NCBI GenBank assembly: GCA_026225115.1
Contig: JAMFSE010000033.1
Span: 1 to 44,246 of the forward strand
Direction of reading: 5' to 3'
DNA: 44,246 nucleotides
From: Rhodovastum atsumiense
Lineage (GTDB): Bacteria; Pseudomonadota; Alphaproteobacteria; Acetobacterales; Acetobacteraceae
How positions within the stretch are numbered: the first letter of the stretch is position 1; every line of letters starts with the position of its first letter. Under the pieces are notes generated by a model. It made no database searches. It had not been told where the DNA came from and was given only the letters and a program-made list of their open reading frames with translations. This document shows positions 24,148-33,562 of this stretch, piece after piece. Both the position numbers and the translations under genes were made by a program.

Positions 24148-25014
24148 GTGTTGAGAAGTAACCAACATCGCGCCCGCCGGCCTCAGTTTCCCGATCCTGC
24201 CGCTGACGCACCGCGCCACCGGCCTGAAAACTCCCCGGTTCTTATCGCCGAGGCATATGGCGATGAGCAAGCGCCGATCGCAAGCTGGCTGCGAATCCGC
24301 GGCGATACCGCCAAGCCGATCTACCAGCAGCTCGAGGAACAACTGATCACCTTGATTGAGGATGGCCGGATCAGGCCCGGAACGACGTTGCCGGCGGAAC
24401 GCCAGCTTGCCGAAACCATGGGTATCAGCCGCGCCACCATTCAGCGCTGCTACAACACCCTGCGGGACCGGCGGTTGATCCGCGCCTATGGCCGGAATGG
24501 ATCGATCGTCGAGGGCGAAGGGGTGCGGCTGCTACCCGGCATGGACCGGCTGAAGGGTTTCACCCAGGAAATGCAGGAGATGGGACGCACGCCCTCATCC
24601 AGAATCCTTGAGCGGGAAATTGTCGAGGATCGGCAAATCGCCTCGATCTTCGATCTTCCATCAACCGCGCCGTTGCTGAAATTGGTACGAATCCGATATG
24701 GTGACGATATCCCGCTTTCCTATGAAAAAGCCTGGTACAGTCTCAATGCGGCACGGTTTTTGGAGCATGCTGACATGACCGGCTCGATCTACGCGCAATT
24801 GGCGCAAGGCGGTGTCGGCCTCGCATTTTGCGACCAGACCATTGAAGCGACGCTGCCAAACGCGCTTGAGTCTGAAATCTTTGGGTTCGAGGCGCCGGTG
24901 CCTTGTCTGTTGATAAAACGCCGCAGCTATAACCGCCGCGAAGTAATGGTGGAATATGTCGAAGGGCTATTCCGGGGCGATACCTATACCTACCGCCTGC
25001 GGTTAAATATCTAG
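24148..25014 (+). CDS. GntR-family transcriptional regulator with UTRA domain
   Basis: A 288 aa HutC/UTRA-type GntR repressor. A winged helix-turn-helix occupies about residues 50-120: PIYQQLEEQLITLIEDG, PGTTLPAERQLAETMGISRAT and NTLRDRRLIRAYGRNGSIVEG. A UTRA ligand domain follows (LLKLVRIRYGDDIPLSYEKAWY). Such proteins sense sugar phosphates or related small molecules. No ATG lies between 24148 and the DNA-binding domain, so translation begins at GTG 24148 or the adjacent TTG. The leading 40 residues look disordered. It is divergent from the PfkB kinase, a likely target, and its 3' end overlaps the MATE gene by 12 bases. Confidence 0.87.
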   Translation: MLRSNQHRARRPQFPDPAADAPRHRPENSPVLIAEAYGDEQAPIASWLRIRGDTAKPIYQQLEEQLITLIEDGRIRPGTTLPAERQLAETMGISRATIQRCYNTLRDRRLIRAYGRNGSIVEGEGVRLLPGMDRLKGFTQEMQEMGRTPSSRILEREIVEDRQIASIFDLPSTAPLLKLVRIRYGDDIPLSYEKAWYSLNAARFLEHADMTGSIYAQLAQGGVGLAFCDQTIEATLPNALESEIFGFEAPVPCLLIKRRSYNRREVMVEYVEGLFRGDTYTYRLRLNI

Positions 25015-26427
25015 CATTTTTGCGCGCCGCCAATTGCCGAAACGGTAATAGGCGATTGTCATGACGACCGAGGCGATGGAGCCGGCAGGAAAACCCCATA
25101 GAACGCCGTCCACCCCAAAATGCGACATAAAGGCGGCAACCGGAATCCGGATGCCCCAGATGGCCACCAGCAAAATCAGCAGCGGTGGAATGACGGCGCC
25201 GGTGGCGCGCACGACGCTGGATAGAACAAAAGCGATTCCAAAAAATATGAACGACCAGGAGACGATGAGATGCATATGCTTGGCGATCGCGATCGCCTCG
25301 ATATTGCCGCCGAGAAACAGGGAAAAGGCTGCGTTATCTGAAAGCGTCACCGCCCCCACCAGTGCGCCGGTCAGCAGAATATTGAACGCCACCGCGGCAA
25401 AAGCGATTCGATTCACCCGGTCCCAGCGCCCGGCGCCGACATTCTGAGCCGCCATCGAGGACGCAGCGTTGCCGATGGAAAATGCCGGCATCTGGATGTA
25501 ATTCCAAAGCTGGAAAGCTGCGCCGTAGGCGGCCACCGTCAAAGATCCGTAGCGATCGATCAGGCTGATCAGCAAAATCATCGAGGAAGACACCACGACG
25601 ATTTGCAATCCCATCGGAACACCCTTGGTGAGCAGGCTGCGCAGTATCGCGCCGTCGATGCGGAAATAACGCAATTCCCTACGGCCAATGGTGAGCACAT
25701 GCGGGCGCCGGTAGAGCCAGGCAATCAGCAAGCCAAAGGATAGCCATTGCGCGATCGCGGTCGCCATCGCCGAGCCAGCAATGCCTTGCGCCGGAATCGG
25801 ACCGAAGCCGCGTATCAAAAAAGGGTTAAGCGCGACATCCAGTGTCACCGAGATCAACATGAAAAAAAACGGCGTGCGGGAATCCCCTGCGCCACGCAGC
25901 GCCATCATCATGAAGGTGGAGAGGAATATTGCCGGAACCGCGACGAAGATGATGCGAAGATAGGCCGCGGCAAGCGGCGCGGCATCCGGCGGCGTCTGCA
26001 TTGCATGCAAAATCAGCGGCGCCACGGCAAACCCTGCTATGGCAATCAGAAGCGATAAACCGCCGAAGAATACGCTCGCGGTTCCCATTACACGCTTGGT
26101 CTGCAGCAGATCCCGCGCGCCAAGGCTTTGTCCCACCAGAATCGTCGCCGCGAGGCTGAGTCCCAGGCTGAGGCTAAGAAGAAAAAACAGCAGCGTGTTC
26201 GCATTGGCGCTGGCGGTTAATGCGCGAGTACCAAGCAGATGCCCGATCCAGGCGGCGTTGATCGACGCGTTCAACGATTGCAGGATATTGCTCGCCAGGA
26301 TCGGCAGCGAGAATAACACCAGCGTTTTTACAATCGGCCCCTCGACAAGGATGGGAGATGGCGGCGGTTTGACAGGCGCAACGGGCTCGCCTGCGGATGC
26401 GGTTGTGGAGGGGTTGCCGATTGTCAA
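25003..26427 (-). CDS. MATE-family efflux transporter
   Basis: A 474 aa, 12-helix multidrug and toxic compound extrusion protein. Typical stretches are LFSLPILASNILQSLNA in the first helix, ATILVGQSLGARD, MMALRGAGDSRTPFFFML, and QNVGAGRWDRVNRIA at the start of the second half. It exports cationic or other small compounds using a Na+ or H+ gradient. The start is TTG at 26427; a nearby upstream ATG is closed by an immediate stop. The N-terminal 30 residues are Pro/Ala-rich and probably cytoplasmic. It is convergent with the GntR gene and divergent from Ku. No evidence ties it to either. Confidence 0.85.
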   Translation of the reverse strand: MTIGNPSTTASAGEPVAPVKPPPSPILVEGPIVKTLVLFSLPILASNILQSLNASINAAWIGHLLGTRALTASANANTLLFFLLSLSLGLSLAATILVGQSLGARDLLQTKRVMGTASVFFGGLSLLIAIAGFAVAPLILHAMQTPPDAAPLAAAYLRIIFVAVPAIFLSTFMMMALRGAGDSRTPFFFMLISVTLDVALNPFLIRGFGPIPAQGIAGSAMATAIAQWLSFGLLIAWLYRRPHVLTIGRRELRYFRIDGAILRSLLTKGVPMGLQIVVVSSSMILLISLIDRYGSLTVAAYGAAFQLWNYIQMPAFSIGNAASSMAAQNVGAGRWDRVNRIAFAAVAFNILLTGALVGAVTLSDNAAFSLFLGGNIEAIAIAKHMHLIVSWSFIFFGIAFVLSSVVRATGAVIPPLLILLVAIWGIRIPVAAFMSHFGVDGVLWGFPAGSIASVVMTIAYYRFGNWRRAKMLDI

Positions 26428-26685
26428 GTTAGATTTCCATCCAGTTTAATAGCCGGAAGGTCTCGGACTTCCTCAAAAATCCATCCAAGCGCCCGTTGCG
26501 TTATAATTGCTCCAACCTGCTAGCATTGATTGGCCACGGCCTGAAGTACCCCCCTCCCGGCTCCCGAGAGATGGTTTTTCGGTGCCGGAAAATTGAACCC
26601 TTTCGATATTCCTGCTTGCTTAAAAAAGAGTCACTCGGGAGCGCCGGTTGTTGCGCTGCCGGTAATAGCTTCCCATCTGCAGATA

Positions 26686-27612
26686 ATGGCCCGGCCGCGT
26701 GCAAAATCGACCAAGATCATGAAAACGCCCTCAGCGGGCGGGCAGGGGCGCAGTCTCTGGACCGGTCAACTGCGTCTGGCGCTGGTCTCCGTGCCCGTGC
26801 AGCTGGTGTCCGCGGTTAAAACCGGCGCCCGCATCGCCTTTCACCAGGTCGACCAGAAATCCGGCAAGCGCATTCGCTATGAGAAGGTGGCACCCGGTAT
26901 CGGCAAGGTGGAAGCCGACAACATCGTCAAAGGCTTCGAGGTTTCCAAGGGAAAATATGTCTTCGTCACGGATGACGACATTGAAAACGTGAAAATCGAA
27001 GCCAAGCGTACGATCGACCTCATCCAGTTCGTCGACCATTGTGAGATTGATCCGATCTATTTCGACAAACCCTATTACGTGCTGCCGGATGGCGAATTGG
27101 CGGAGGAGGCTTACGGCATATTGCGCGATGCTTTGCGGAGCACCGGCAAAATGGGCCTGGGACAATTCGTAATGCGGGGACGGGAATATGTCGTGGCGCT
27201 CAAACCCTGCGGCGCGGGAATGATGCTGGAGACCCTGCGCTTCTCGGATGAAGTCAGGGACGCCGCGCCGTTTTTCGCCGATGTCAGCGATGACAAGCCG
27301 AGCAAGGAATTGCTGGATCTCGCCAAGGAGTTGATCGGCCGCAAGAGCCAGAAATTCGAGCCGGGAAAATTTCACGACCATTATACCGAGGCGCTGCGAG
27401 CCTTGATCGAGGCAAAAGCCAAGCATCAGCCGATCGAGGTGGATGCCGGCGACGACAGCGGCAACCGCGGCAACGTCATCGATCTGGTGGAAGCCTTGCG
27501 CCGCAGCGTGCGCGATAACGAGACCAAACCGGCCGCAAAACCGAAAGCGGCGACCCAGCCGAAAGCCGCGGCGAAAGCGCCGCCGCCAGCCAAACGCGCG
27601 CGCGCCAGATAA
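26686..27612 (+). CDS. ku: Ku protein (non-homologous end joining)
   Basis: A 308 aa bacterial Ku homodimer subunit. The N-terminal core begins SLWTGQLRLALVSVPVQL, followed by HQVDQKSGKRIRYEKVAPG, VFVTDDDIENVKIEAKRTID and KPYYVLPDGELAEEAYGIL. A minimal C-terminal domain and a Lys/Ala/Pro-rich basic tail (from about residue 275) follow, as in many bacterial Ku proteins where the tail aids DNA binding and ligase recruitment. The start could be ATG 26686 or 26719; neither has a strong ribosome site. The stop codon abuts the ligD start (TAAATG). Together they form a two-component break-repair system. Confidence 0.93.
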   Translation: MARPRAKSTKIMKTPSAGGQGRSLWTGQLRLALVSVPVQLVSAVKTGARIAFHQVDQKSGKRIRYEKVAPGIGKVEADNIVKGFEVSKGKYVFVTDDDIENVKIEAKRTIDLIQFVDHCEIDPIYFDKPYYVLPDGELAEEAYGILRDALRSTGKMGLGQFVMRGREYVVALKPCGAGMMLETLRFSDEVRDAAPFFADVSDDKPSKELLDLAKELIGRKSQKFEPGKFHDHYTEALRALIEAKAKHQPIEVDAGDDSGNRGNVIDLVEALRRSVRDNETKPAAKPKAATQPKAAAKAPPPAKRARAR

Positions 27613-30084
27613 ATGCCCGCCGCGACGCCGGATGCGCTGACGACCTATCGAAACAAGCGCAGATTCGCGGAAACCCCGGAACCCCGAGGCGCCGCCGCCA
27701 AGGCCGCGCCCGGCCATGCCTATCTGATTCAAAAACATGACGCGACGCGCCTGCATTACGATTTCCGGCTTGAGTTGGACGGGGTGCTGCTGAGCTGGGC
27801 CGTCACGCGCGGTCCGAGTTACAGCACCAAGGACAGGCGCCTGGCGGTGCGAACCGAAGACCATCCGCTGGAATACGGCAGTTTCGAAGGCACCATCCCC
27901 AAAGGCAATTACGGCGGCGGCACCGTCATGCTTTGGGATACCGGCACATGGGAGCCGATCGGCGACCCGCGCGAGGGACTTCAAAAAGGCAAGCTGGTCT
28001 TCCTGCTGCACGGCAAACGCCTGCAGGGCCGCTGGGGGCTGATCCGCATGAAACCCCGCGGGCAAGAGAAGAACGAAAACTGGCTACTCATCAAGGAACG
28101 TGACGAATACGCCAACACCAACCCGGATCTGCTCGAAAAATCGACTACAAGTGTGGTCAGCCGGCGCGATTTGGCCCAGATCGCAAAATCTCAGGATCGG
28201 GAGTGGCACAGAAGCGGCGAAAAACTCCCGGAATTCGCGCCGCCAATGCTGGCGACCCTGGTCGAAGAAGTGCCCGCCGGCGCGGACTGGCTATTTGAGA
28301 TCAAATTCGACGGATACCGGGCGCAGATCGCCGCCAGCGGCGATACGGTAAAAATCTACACCCGCTCCGGCCTGGATTGGACCGGCAAATTCCCCACCAT
28401 CGCCAAAGCAGCCGCGGCATTGCAGCTCGACGCCGCGCTGATCGATGGCGAGGCCGTGGTTTTGGACGGTCAAGGCCGCAGCGATTTTCCAGCCCTGGTC
28501 GCAGCGCTGGAATCCGGCAAAGGCAACCTCAGTTTCTTTGCCTTCGACCTGCTCGAACTGGGCGGCAAAAAGCTAACGGCGCTTCCCTTCACTGCCCGCA
28601 AAAGCGAGCTTAAAAAACTACTGGGCGCGCCCGCGGGAAATGCCGTCATCCAGTACAGTGAGGATTTCGCCGCCACGGGCAAGGGCGCCGGCGCCAGGCT
28701 GTTGAAAACGGCTTGCGAACAGGGGCTCGAAGGCATCATCGCCAAGCGCAAAACCGCCCCCTACCGCGCCGGCCGCGGCAGCGCCTGGGTCAAGATAAAA
28801 TGCCGCCAGGAGCAGGAGTTTCTTATTCTGGGCTTCTCCGCCTCTGAAAAATCCCGGCCCTTTTCCTCCTTGCTCATGGGAGTGAATGAGGACGGCGGCG
28901 TCCGCTACGCCGGCCGCGTCGGCACCGGTTTTAACGACCAGACATTGGCGGAGCTCGCCGCACTGCGCGAGAAACATAAAACCGCCAAGCCGCCCGCAGC
29001 CGACATCCCGAGAGAAATGCGCCGCAACGTCACCTGGGTAAAACCGGTGCTCGTGGCGAACATCGCCTTTGCCGGTTGGACCGGCGACCGGCAAATTCGC
29101 CAGGGCAGTTTCCTAGGCCTGCGCCAGGACAAAAAGCCGGCGGAGGTGGTCCGCGAGATTCCGAAAAGGATAGATTCCATGGGCGATAAAATCGACGGCG
29201 TCGCCATCAGCCACGGGGAGAAAATCGTCTACCCCGATACCGACATCAGCAAAGGCGAGATCGCAACTTACATGCATGAAGCGGCGAAACTGATGCTGCC
29301 GTTCGCACAAGACCGCTTCATCACGCTGGTCCGCGCGCCGGAGGGTGCGGGCGGCAAAACCTTCTACCAGCGCCACCCAGGCCCCGGTTTCGGCGAGGCG
29401 TGGCTGCACGATGCTTTCGTGAAGAAGGACCATAAGACTGAGGAATATATTTACTTCAAAAAGCCGGAAGCCTTGATCGCCGCCGTTCAAATGAACGTCC
29501 TGGAATTCCACATCTGGGGCAGCCGAACCGATAAGATCGACCAGCCGGACCGCATCGTCTTCGACCTCGACCCCGACACCAGCGTCGATTTCGCCGCCGT
29601 CAAACGCGCCGCCCTTCGTCTGCGGGATGTGCTGGAAGCGCTCGACCTGCAGTCCCTGCCGCTGCTCACCGGGGGCAAGGGCGTGCATGTCGTGGTGCCG
29701 ATCGAGCGCAAATTTTCATGGCCGGTTATCAAGGAATTCTCCGCCGTTCTGGCCAACCGCCTGGTTGCCGACGCTCCGGACCTCTATGTCGCAACCATGA
29801 GCAAGGCGCGCCGCACGAAAAAAATCTTTATCGACCATTTCCGCAATGAAATGGGCTCTACCGCGGTCGCACCCTACTCACCACGGGCCCGGCCCGGCGC
29901 CCCGGTTGCCTGGCCACTGGATTGGACGGGATTGAACAAAACAGAAGCAGCGAACGCCATTTCCGTACGCGACGCGGCCGCCGCCATCGCATCCGGCGAA
30001 GCCTCCGGCTGGGCAGGTCATCCAAAAATCAAACAACAGTTGAAACCGGCGGTATTGCGCGCACTCGGCCTCGACTTCAGCTAA
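27613..30084 (+). CDS. ligD: Multifunctional DNA ligase D (phosphoesterase-ligase-polymerase)
   Basis: An 823 aa protein in the order phosphoesterase, ligase, polymerase, as in Pseudomonas LigD. The 3'-phosphoesterase domain (about residues 30-180) has HDATRLHYDFRLELDG, EDHPLEYGSFEG and KGNYGGGTVMLWD. The ATP-dependent ligase has EIKFDGYRAQI with adenylated Lys231 and an OB-fold region ending near residue 510. The polymerase/primase domain (about 535-820) has HIWGSRTDKIDQPDRIVFD, the metal motif DLDP and GGKGVHVVVPI. It processes, fills in and seals broken ends held by Ku. The ATG follows the Ku stop with no gap. Domain set appears complete. Confidence 0.95.
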   Translation: MPAATPDALTTYRNKRRFAETPEPRGAAAKAAPGHAYLIQKHDATRLHYDFRLELDGVLLSWAVTRGPSYSTKDRRLAVRTEDHPLEYGSFEGTIPKGNYGGGTVMLWDTGTWEPIGDPREGLQKGKLVFLLHGKRLQGRWGLIRMKPRGQEKNENWLLIKERDEYANTNPDLLEKSTTSVVSRRDLAQIAKSQDREWHRSGEKLPEFAPPMLATLVEEVPAGADWLFEIKFDGYRAQIAASGDTVKIYTRSGLDWTGKFPTIAKAAAALQLDAALIDGEAVVLDGQGRSDFPALVAALESGKGNLSFFAFDLLELGGKKLTALPFTARKSELKKLLGAPAGNAVIQYSEDFAATGKGAGARLLKTACEQGLEGIIAKRKTAPYRAGRGSAWVKIKCRQEQEFLILGFSASEKSRPFSSLLMGVNEDGGVRYAGRVGTGFNDQTLAELAALREKHKTAKPPAADIPREMRRNVTWVKPVLVANIAFAGWTGDRQIRQGSFLGLRQDKKPAEVVREIPKRIDSMGDKIDGVAISHGEKIVYPDTDISKGEIATYMHEAAKLMLPFAQDRFITLVRAPEGAGGKTFYQRHPGPGFGEAWLHDAFVKKDHKTEEYIYFKKPEALIAAVQMNVLEFHIWGSRTDKIDQPDRIVFDLDPDTSVDFAAVKRAALRLRDVLEALDLQSLPLLTGGKGVHVVVPIERKFSWPVIKEFSAVLANRLVADAPDLYVATMSKARRTKKIFIDHFRNEMGSTAVAPYSPRARPGAPVAWPLDWTGLNKTEAANAISVRDAAAAIASGEASGWAGHPKIKQQLKPAVLRALGLDFS

Positions 30085-30087
30085 CCT

Positions 30088-30288
30088 TCACTTGCCTCCC
30101 AATGCGTAAACCCTGAGTGCCGAGGCCAAGGGTTGCGCAGGCGACCGCTCGCAGTCGATCCCTCCGATAAGCGCGGTCAGCGAACGCCTCTGCGCGACAG
30201 CCAGTGCCTCCAGCGCCGCCCAAAACTCCGGCTCCAGCGCAATGCTGGTGCGGTGGCCTGACAGGCTCAGGCTACGTTTTTGGAGCAT
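30088..30288 (-). CDS. Small ribbon-helix-helix domain protein
   Basis: A 66 aa protein beginning MLQKRSLSLSGHRTSI, followed by LEPEFWAALEALAVAQ, SLTALIGGID and the ending ASALRVYALGG. This pattern matches the RHH_4 (PF13467) family of small alphaproteobacterial proteins of unknown target. A beta strand and two helices are expected to dimerise and bind DNA. Its ATG at 30288 lies 17 bases inside the end of hpnN on the same strand, so it is probably co-transcribed with hpnN. A role in regulating its own operon is possible but unsupported. The frame is open further upstream without a ribosome site. Confidence 0.78.
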   Translation of the reverse strand: MLQKRSLSLSGHRTSIALEPEFWAALEALAVAQRRSLTALIGGIDCERSPAQPLASALRVYALGGK

Positions 30289-32869
30289 CGTCCTCCGGCA
30301 GCGTATAGAGCAGGGTCGGTAGATAGTGGAAGGTTGCAATCAGCACCGCCAGCAGGCTGAGCAGCAGCAGCACGCCCATGCTGGAGGTCCCCCGATCATG
30401 CGACGCCGCCAGCGTCCCAAACGCGGTGCCCGTCGTCAGCGCCGAGAACAAAACCGCATGCGCCGTTGCGGTATGCAGGAAACGGCGCATGCCGGCGCGG
30501 TGGTTCATCACAAAATAAACATTGAACGACACGCCAACGCCCAGCAGCAGCGGCAAGGCAATGATATTGGCGTAGTTGATCTGCACCCCCGCGATTTTCG
30601 CAAACAGCGCGGTAAGCAGCGACGAGAGCGCCAAAGTCGACAACACCAGCAGCGTATCGGCCAGATTGCGAAAAACGATGAACAGGATAACGGCAATCGC
30701 GAGTGCGGCCAGCAAGGCCGCTTCGCGGAACGAATTCAAAATCGTCCGTGCAGTCGCGATGGTAGAAATCGCGGGGCCGCCGGCAGTCGGGGCGACGCTG
30801 AGCACCGCCTGCGCAAATGCCTTCAGCCCCTTGGTTTGCTGCGCGGCGCCGGTTGGCAGCGCCTGCACGCGAACCTGGCCATCCGGCAGAAACCAGTTGC
30901 GGGCAATTTCCGGCGGCAGATTGGCCTCGGTGATGCCTTTGGCGGTGAGTGAGTCATTCAGCCGCGCCAGCTCCGCCGGCAGGAAACGGGTAATGGCGGC
31001 GTTCATCGCCATTATCTGTGCATTGTTCTTGCCAAGCATCACGGTCATCGCATTGGCAATGCCCAGCATCGGCGAATTTGCCGGCAAATGCGATTTTGCC
31101 TTCAGGATGGAATCGCGCGCCATGCGCATCGAAATGCGGATATCCTCAGCGGTTACCGGGTTTCCGCCGCCGGATTGCGTAATTTCGGTGGTCTCAATCG
31201 TCGGCGCCAAAATGGTCTGCGCCTGCTCGATCATCGCCAGTTTCACAGACTGGTCGGGCGGCACGAATGTGCCGCCGTAGATAACGCCGGAGACCTCCGG
31301 CAAAGCCCGGAGCTTGGCGGCCATCACATTTGCAGCCGCCAGGTTCGGCGTCAGCACATCGGCATAGAATGGGTTGGTTGCCGGGTTATTCAGCAGCCCC
31401 TCCAATGTGCGCATGCTCTCGGTGTTCGGGTCCTTGGTATCCAGCGGGTTGGCATCAAAGCCGATCGTGAAGGCGGCGAATATTCCCAGCACGGCCAGGA
31501 TACCGAACCCTCCAAGGACCAGGCGGCGATATTTGTACATCAGATTATCGACCGGCTCACCAAAGGGCAGCCCGAGCAGAAAAAATTCCGGCTTTGGCGA
31601 AAACATCCACAAAAGCGCCGGCAGGAAGGTAATCGTACAGAGAAAAGCAATGCCCATCCCGGCGCCGGCAATAACGCCAAGCTCGGCAACGCCGGTAAAT
31701 GGCGTCGGCGCGAAGGCAAGAAATCCGCTGGCAGTGGCCGCGGCAGCAAGCGCAATCTGGCCGCCGGCCTGGCGCGCGGTCTCCGGCAGTGCCAGCGTGA
31801 GATCATTGATCTGATGCCGGACATCGCGGAGACGCACCGAGAACTGAATGCCGAAATCGACCGCCAGCCCAATGAATAAAATGGCGAAGGCGACCGAGAT
31901 GAGATTGAGCGCGCCGATCGCAATGGCCGCGAAGCTGATGGTCAACGCCAGGCCCAGCACCAATGTCAGCAGAATAGGAATAATCAACCGCCAGGAGCGC
32001 AACGCCAGAAACAGCCAGAGCGCGATCAGGAGCAGGCTGACGATGCCGCCGGTTACCAACCCCTGCGTCAGCGAGGCGAATTGCTCATCGGAGAGCGGGA
32101 TCTGGCCGGTATAATCGACGCTGGCCCGCCCCGCCCGCACATCCGGCAGGTTCGCGGCAATTTTATTCAGCGCGATGGTCGCGGTGCCGCCGGGCTGAAT
32201 ACCGCCCTGGTCCAACACCGGATGGGCAAGCACAAATTGCGCGTCACCGCCAAGATCGCCACCGATCAAACCTTGCCAGGACAGCGGCACCGGTCTGCCA
32301 GCCGCGGCTGCTGCCAGGTTTTTCTCAACGCCGCCAAGCGCCTCATTATAAGGGGTCAGGTTGGCCTGCCCCAGTTGCACGCCCTGGGCGATCAGACTGA
32401 TGCCGGTAAACAGACCGCGCGCCGATGGATCCGCCGCCAACTGGCCAAGAAAGGGTTGCGCGGCAACAATCGAGCCCAATAACTTCGCCAATTGCGGCAC
32501 CGGCAACAGCAGCAACCCGTTCCTGTTGTAGAAATTCGCATTGGCCGGATAGTCGGAATCGGTGAAATGTTGCTTATCCGCATTCAGGGCAGCGTTAAGA
32601 GCCTGAGCGGTCTCCGTTGCCTCCTCCGGCGTCTTTGCCCGCACAACCGCGACAATCAGCCGATTGAACTGCGGAAAATTCTTAGACTCCGCAATCTGCG
32701 CCTGGCGCCAGGGCAGCGAGCTTGCGAACAGATGGTCGGTATCGGCATCAACGGATAAATGCCGGGCGCTATAGGCCAGGCCAACTACCGCGAGCAGCAA
32801 TGCGCCAATCACGACCAGAACGGCCCGGCGCTGAGAAGCGCCGACGATTCCAACGATAAGATTAATCAA
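30272..32869 (-). CDS. hpnN: Hopanoid transporter HpnN (RND/MMPL family)
   Basis: An 865 aa RND-type exporter with 12 predicted membrane helices and two large periplasmic domains. The N-terminal helix is followed by SVDADTDHLFASSLPWRQAQ, typical of HpnN. The first transporter half has FIGLAVDFGIQFSVRLRD, the second LLLGVGVSFNVYFVMNHRAG. HpnN moves hopanoids to the outer membrane in Rhodopseudomonas. The start is a TTG with GAGGG eight bases upstream. No other hopanoid synthesis gene (hpnA-M, shc) is in the window, so the transporter is separated from its pathway. The 3' end overlaps the small RHH gene. A general MMPL lipid exporter is the alternative. Confidence 0.85.
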   Translation of the reverse strand: MINLIVGIVGASQRRAVLVVIGALLLAVVGLAYSARHLSVDADTDHLFASSLPWRQAQIAESKNFPQFNRLIVAVVRAKTPEEATETAQALNAALNADKQHFTDSDYPANANFYNRNGLLLLPVPQLAKLLGSIVAAQPFLGQLAADPSARGLFTGISLIAQGVQLGQANLTPYNEALGGVEKNLAAAAAGRPVPLSWQGLIGGDLGGDAQFVLAHPVLDQGGIQPGGTATIALNKIAANLPDVRAGRASVDYTGQIPLSDEQFASLTQGLVTGGIVSLLLIALWLFLALRSWRLIIPILLTLVLGLALTISFAAIAIGALNLISVAFAILFIGLAVDFGIQFSVRLRDVRHQINDLTLALPETARQAGGQIALAAAATASGFLAFAPTPFTGVAELGVIAGAGMGIAFLCTITFLPALLWMFSPKPEFFLLGLPFGEPVDNLMYKYRRLVLGGFGILAVLGIFAAFTIGFDANPLDTKDPNTESMRTLEGLLNNPATNPFYADVLTPNLAAANVMAAKLRALPEVSGVIYGGTFVPPDQSVKLAMIEQAQTILAPTIETTEITQSGGGNPVTAEDIRISMRMARDSILKAKSHLPANSPMLGIANAMTVMLGKNNAQIMAMNAAITRFLPAELARLNDSLTAKGITEANLPPEIARNWFLPDGQVRVQALPTGAAQQTKGLKAFAQAVLSVAPTAGGPAISTIATARTILNSFREAALLAALAIAVILFIVFRNLADTLLVLSTLALSSLLTALFAKIAGVQINYANIIALPLLLGVGVSFNVYFVMNHRAGMRRFLHTATAHAVLFSALTTGTAFGTLAASHDRGTSSMGVLLLLSLLAVLIATFHYLPTLLYTLPEDDAPKT

Positions 32870-32962
32870 ATCCTTGTCCCTCGCGTTTCTTAAGACCTTC
32901 GTTCAGGGTCTAGGTAAGGCAGAAACCGTCTTGATACGCCTAAATAGGTTATCGGCGGACGA

Positions 32963-33271
32963 TCAGAAGGTCACTCCTGAGAGGACAAGATGAACATAAA
33001 GAGAGGAAAGCAATCGGTTGACGAATTCCAGCAACAGGATTGCAATCAGGGGGCTGATGTCGATGCCGCCCAAATCAGGCAGGAAGCGCCGGATAGGCGC
33101 CAGCACCGGCTCGGTAAGCCGGTTGAGGAAATCAGCCACCGTATACACAAACCGGCTGTGCGCATTGATCACGCCGAACGATATCAGCATGCTGATCACG
33201 ACAGCGACGATGATCGCCAGAATATAAAGATGGATGATTTCGCTGATTAGCCAGAATACTGCGCCGAGCAT
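32963..33271 (-). CDS. YggT-family membrane protein
   Basis: A 102 aa protein with two hydrophobic blocks: LGAVFWLISEIIHLYILAII at the start and SPLIAILLLEFVNRLL near the end. Between them lies DFLNRLTEPVLAPIRRFLPDLGGIDISP, given as an extent only (roughly residues 46-75); this is the diagnostic YggT signature of NRLTEP, RRxxP and GGxDxSP. The family is widespread and linked to membrane or osmotic stress and division-site functions without a settled biochemical role. I start at the ATG at 33271. It lies 93 bases upstream of hpnN on the same strand and may share its transcript. Confidence 0.88.
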   Translation of the reverse strand: MLGAVFWLISEIIHLYILAIIVAVVISMLISFGVINAHSRFVYTVADFLNRLTEPVLAPIRRFLPDLGGIDISPLIAILLLEFVNRLLSSLYVHLVLSGVTF

Positions 33272-33467
33272 GAGATGCCGTCCCTGTTCAGATTGTTTTG
33301 ACGGCCTCAAGTACCGATCCCCGGTCGCGATAGCAAATGCAATTGCGAATGCAATGGCAACTGCAACGGCAGATGCCGCCGTTTCGCTTGCCGCCCAGCT
33401 TGACTTGACCGCGCCGATGCGCGAAGCCGCCCACCGGATGGACCCTGATCGGAGCCAAATTCAGATA

Positions 33468-33543
33468 GGGGCTGTAGCTCAGTTGGTAGAGCGCGTCGTT
33501 CGCAATGACGAGGTCTGGGGTTCGATTCCCCACAGCTCCACCA
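33468..33543 (+). tRNA. tRNA-Ala (anticodon CGC), CCA encoded
   Basis: A 76-base cloverleaf. Acceptor GGGGCTG pairs with CAGCTCC, including the G3-U70 wobble pair that identifies alanine tRNAs. The D-arm is GCTCAGTTGGTAGAGC and the anticodon loop TTCGCAA gives anticodon CGC, reading GCG codons. The T-arm is TGGGG-TTCGATT-CCCCA. The 3' CCA is encoded at 33541-33543. It is 19 bases upstream of rsmB. Confidence 0.97.
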
Positions 33544-33562
33544 TCCCCTCCCTTGCCAGGCA

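Noticed and set aside
26731-28065. 444-codon frame antisense to ku and ligD
   Set aside because: A shadow of GC-rich coding bias; the opposite strand encodes complete Ku and LigD domains, and no ribosome site or family match is visible.
27613-30084. LigD domain order as a novelty
   Set aside because: Phosphoesterase-ligase-polymerase order is the known arrangement in Pseudomonas-type LigD.
33330-33377. Run of GCAAATGCAATTGCGAATGC-type hexamer-like repeats upstream of tRNA-Ala
   Set aside because: Imperfect and short; no gene or known element attached, and the frame across it (Ala/Asn/Thr-rich) is not convincing as a protein.
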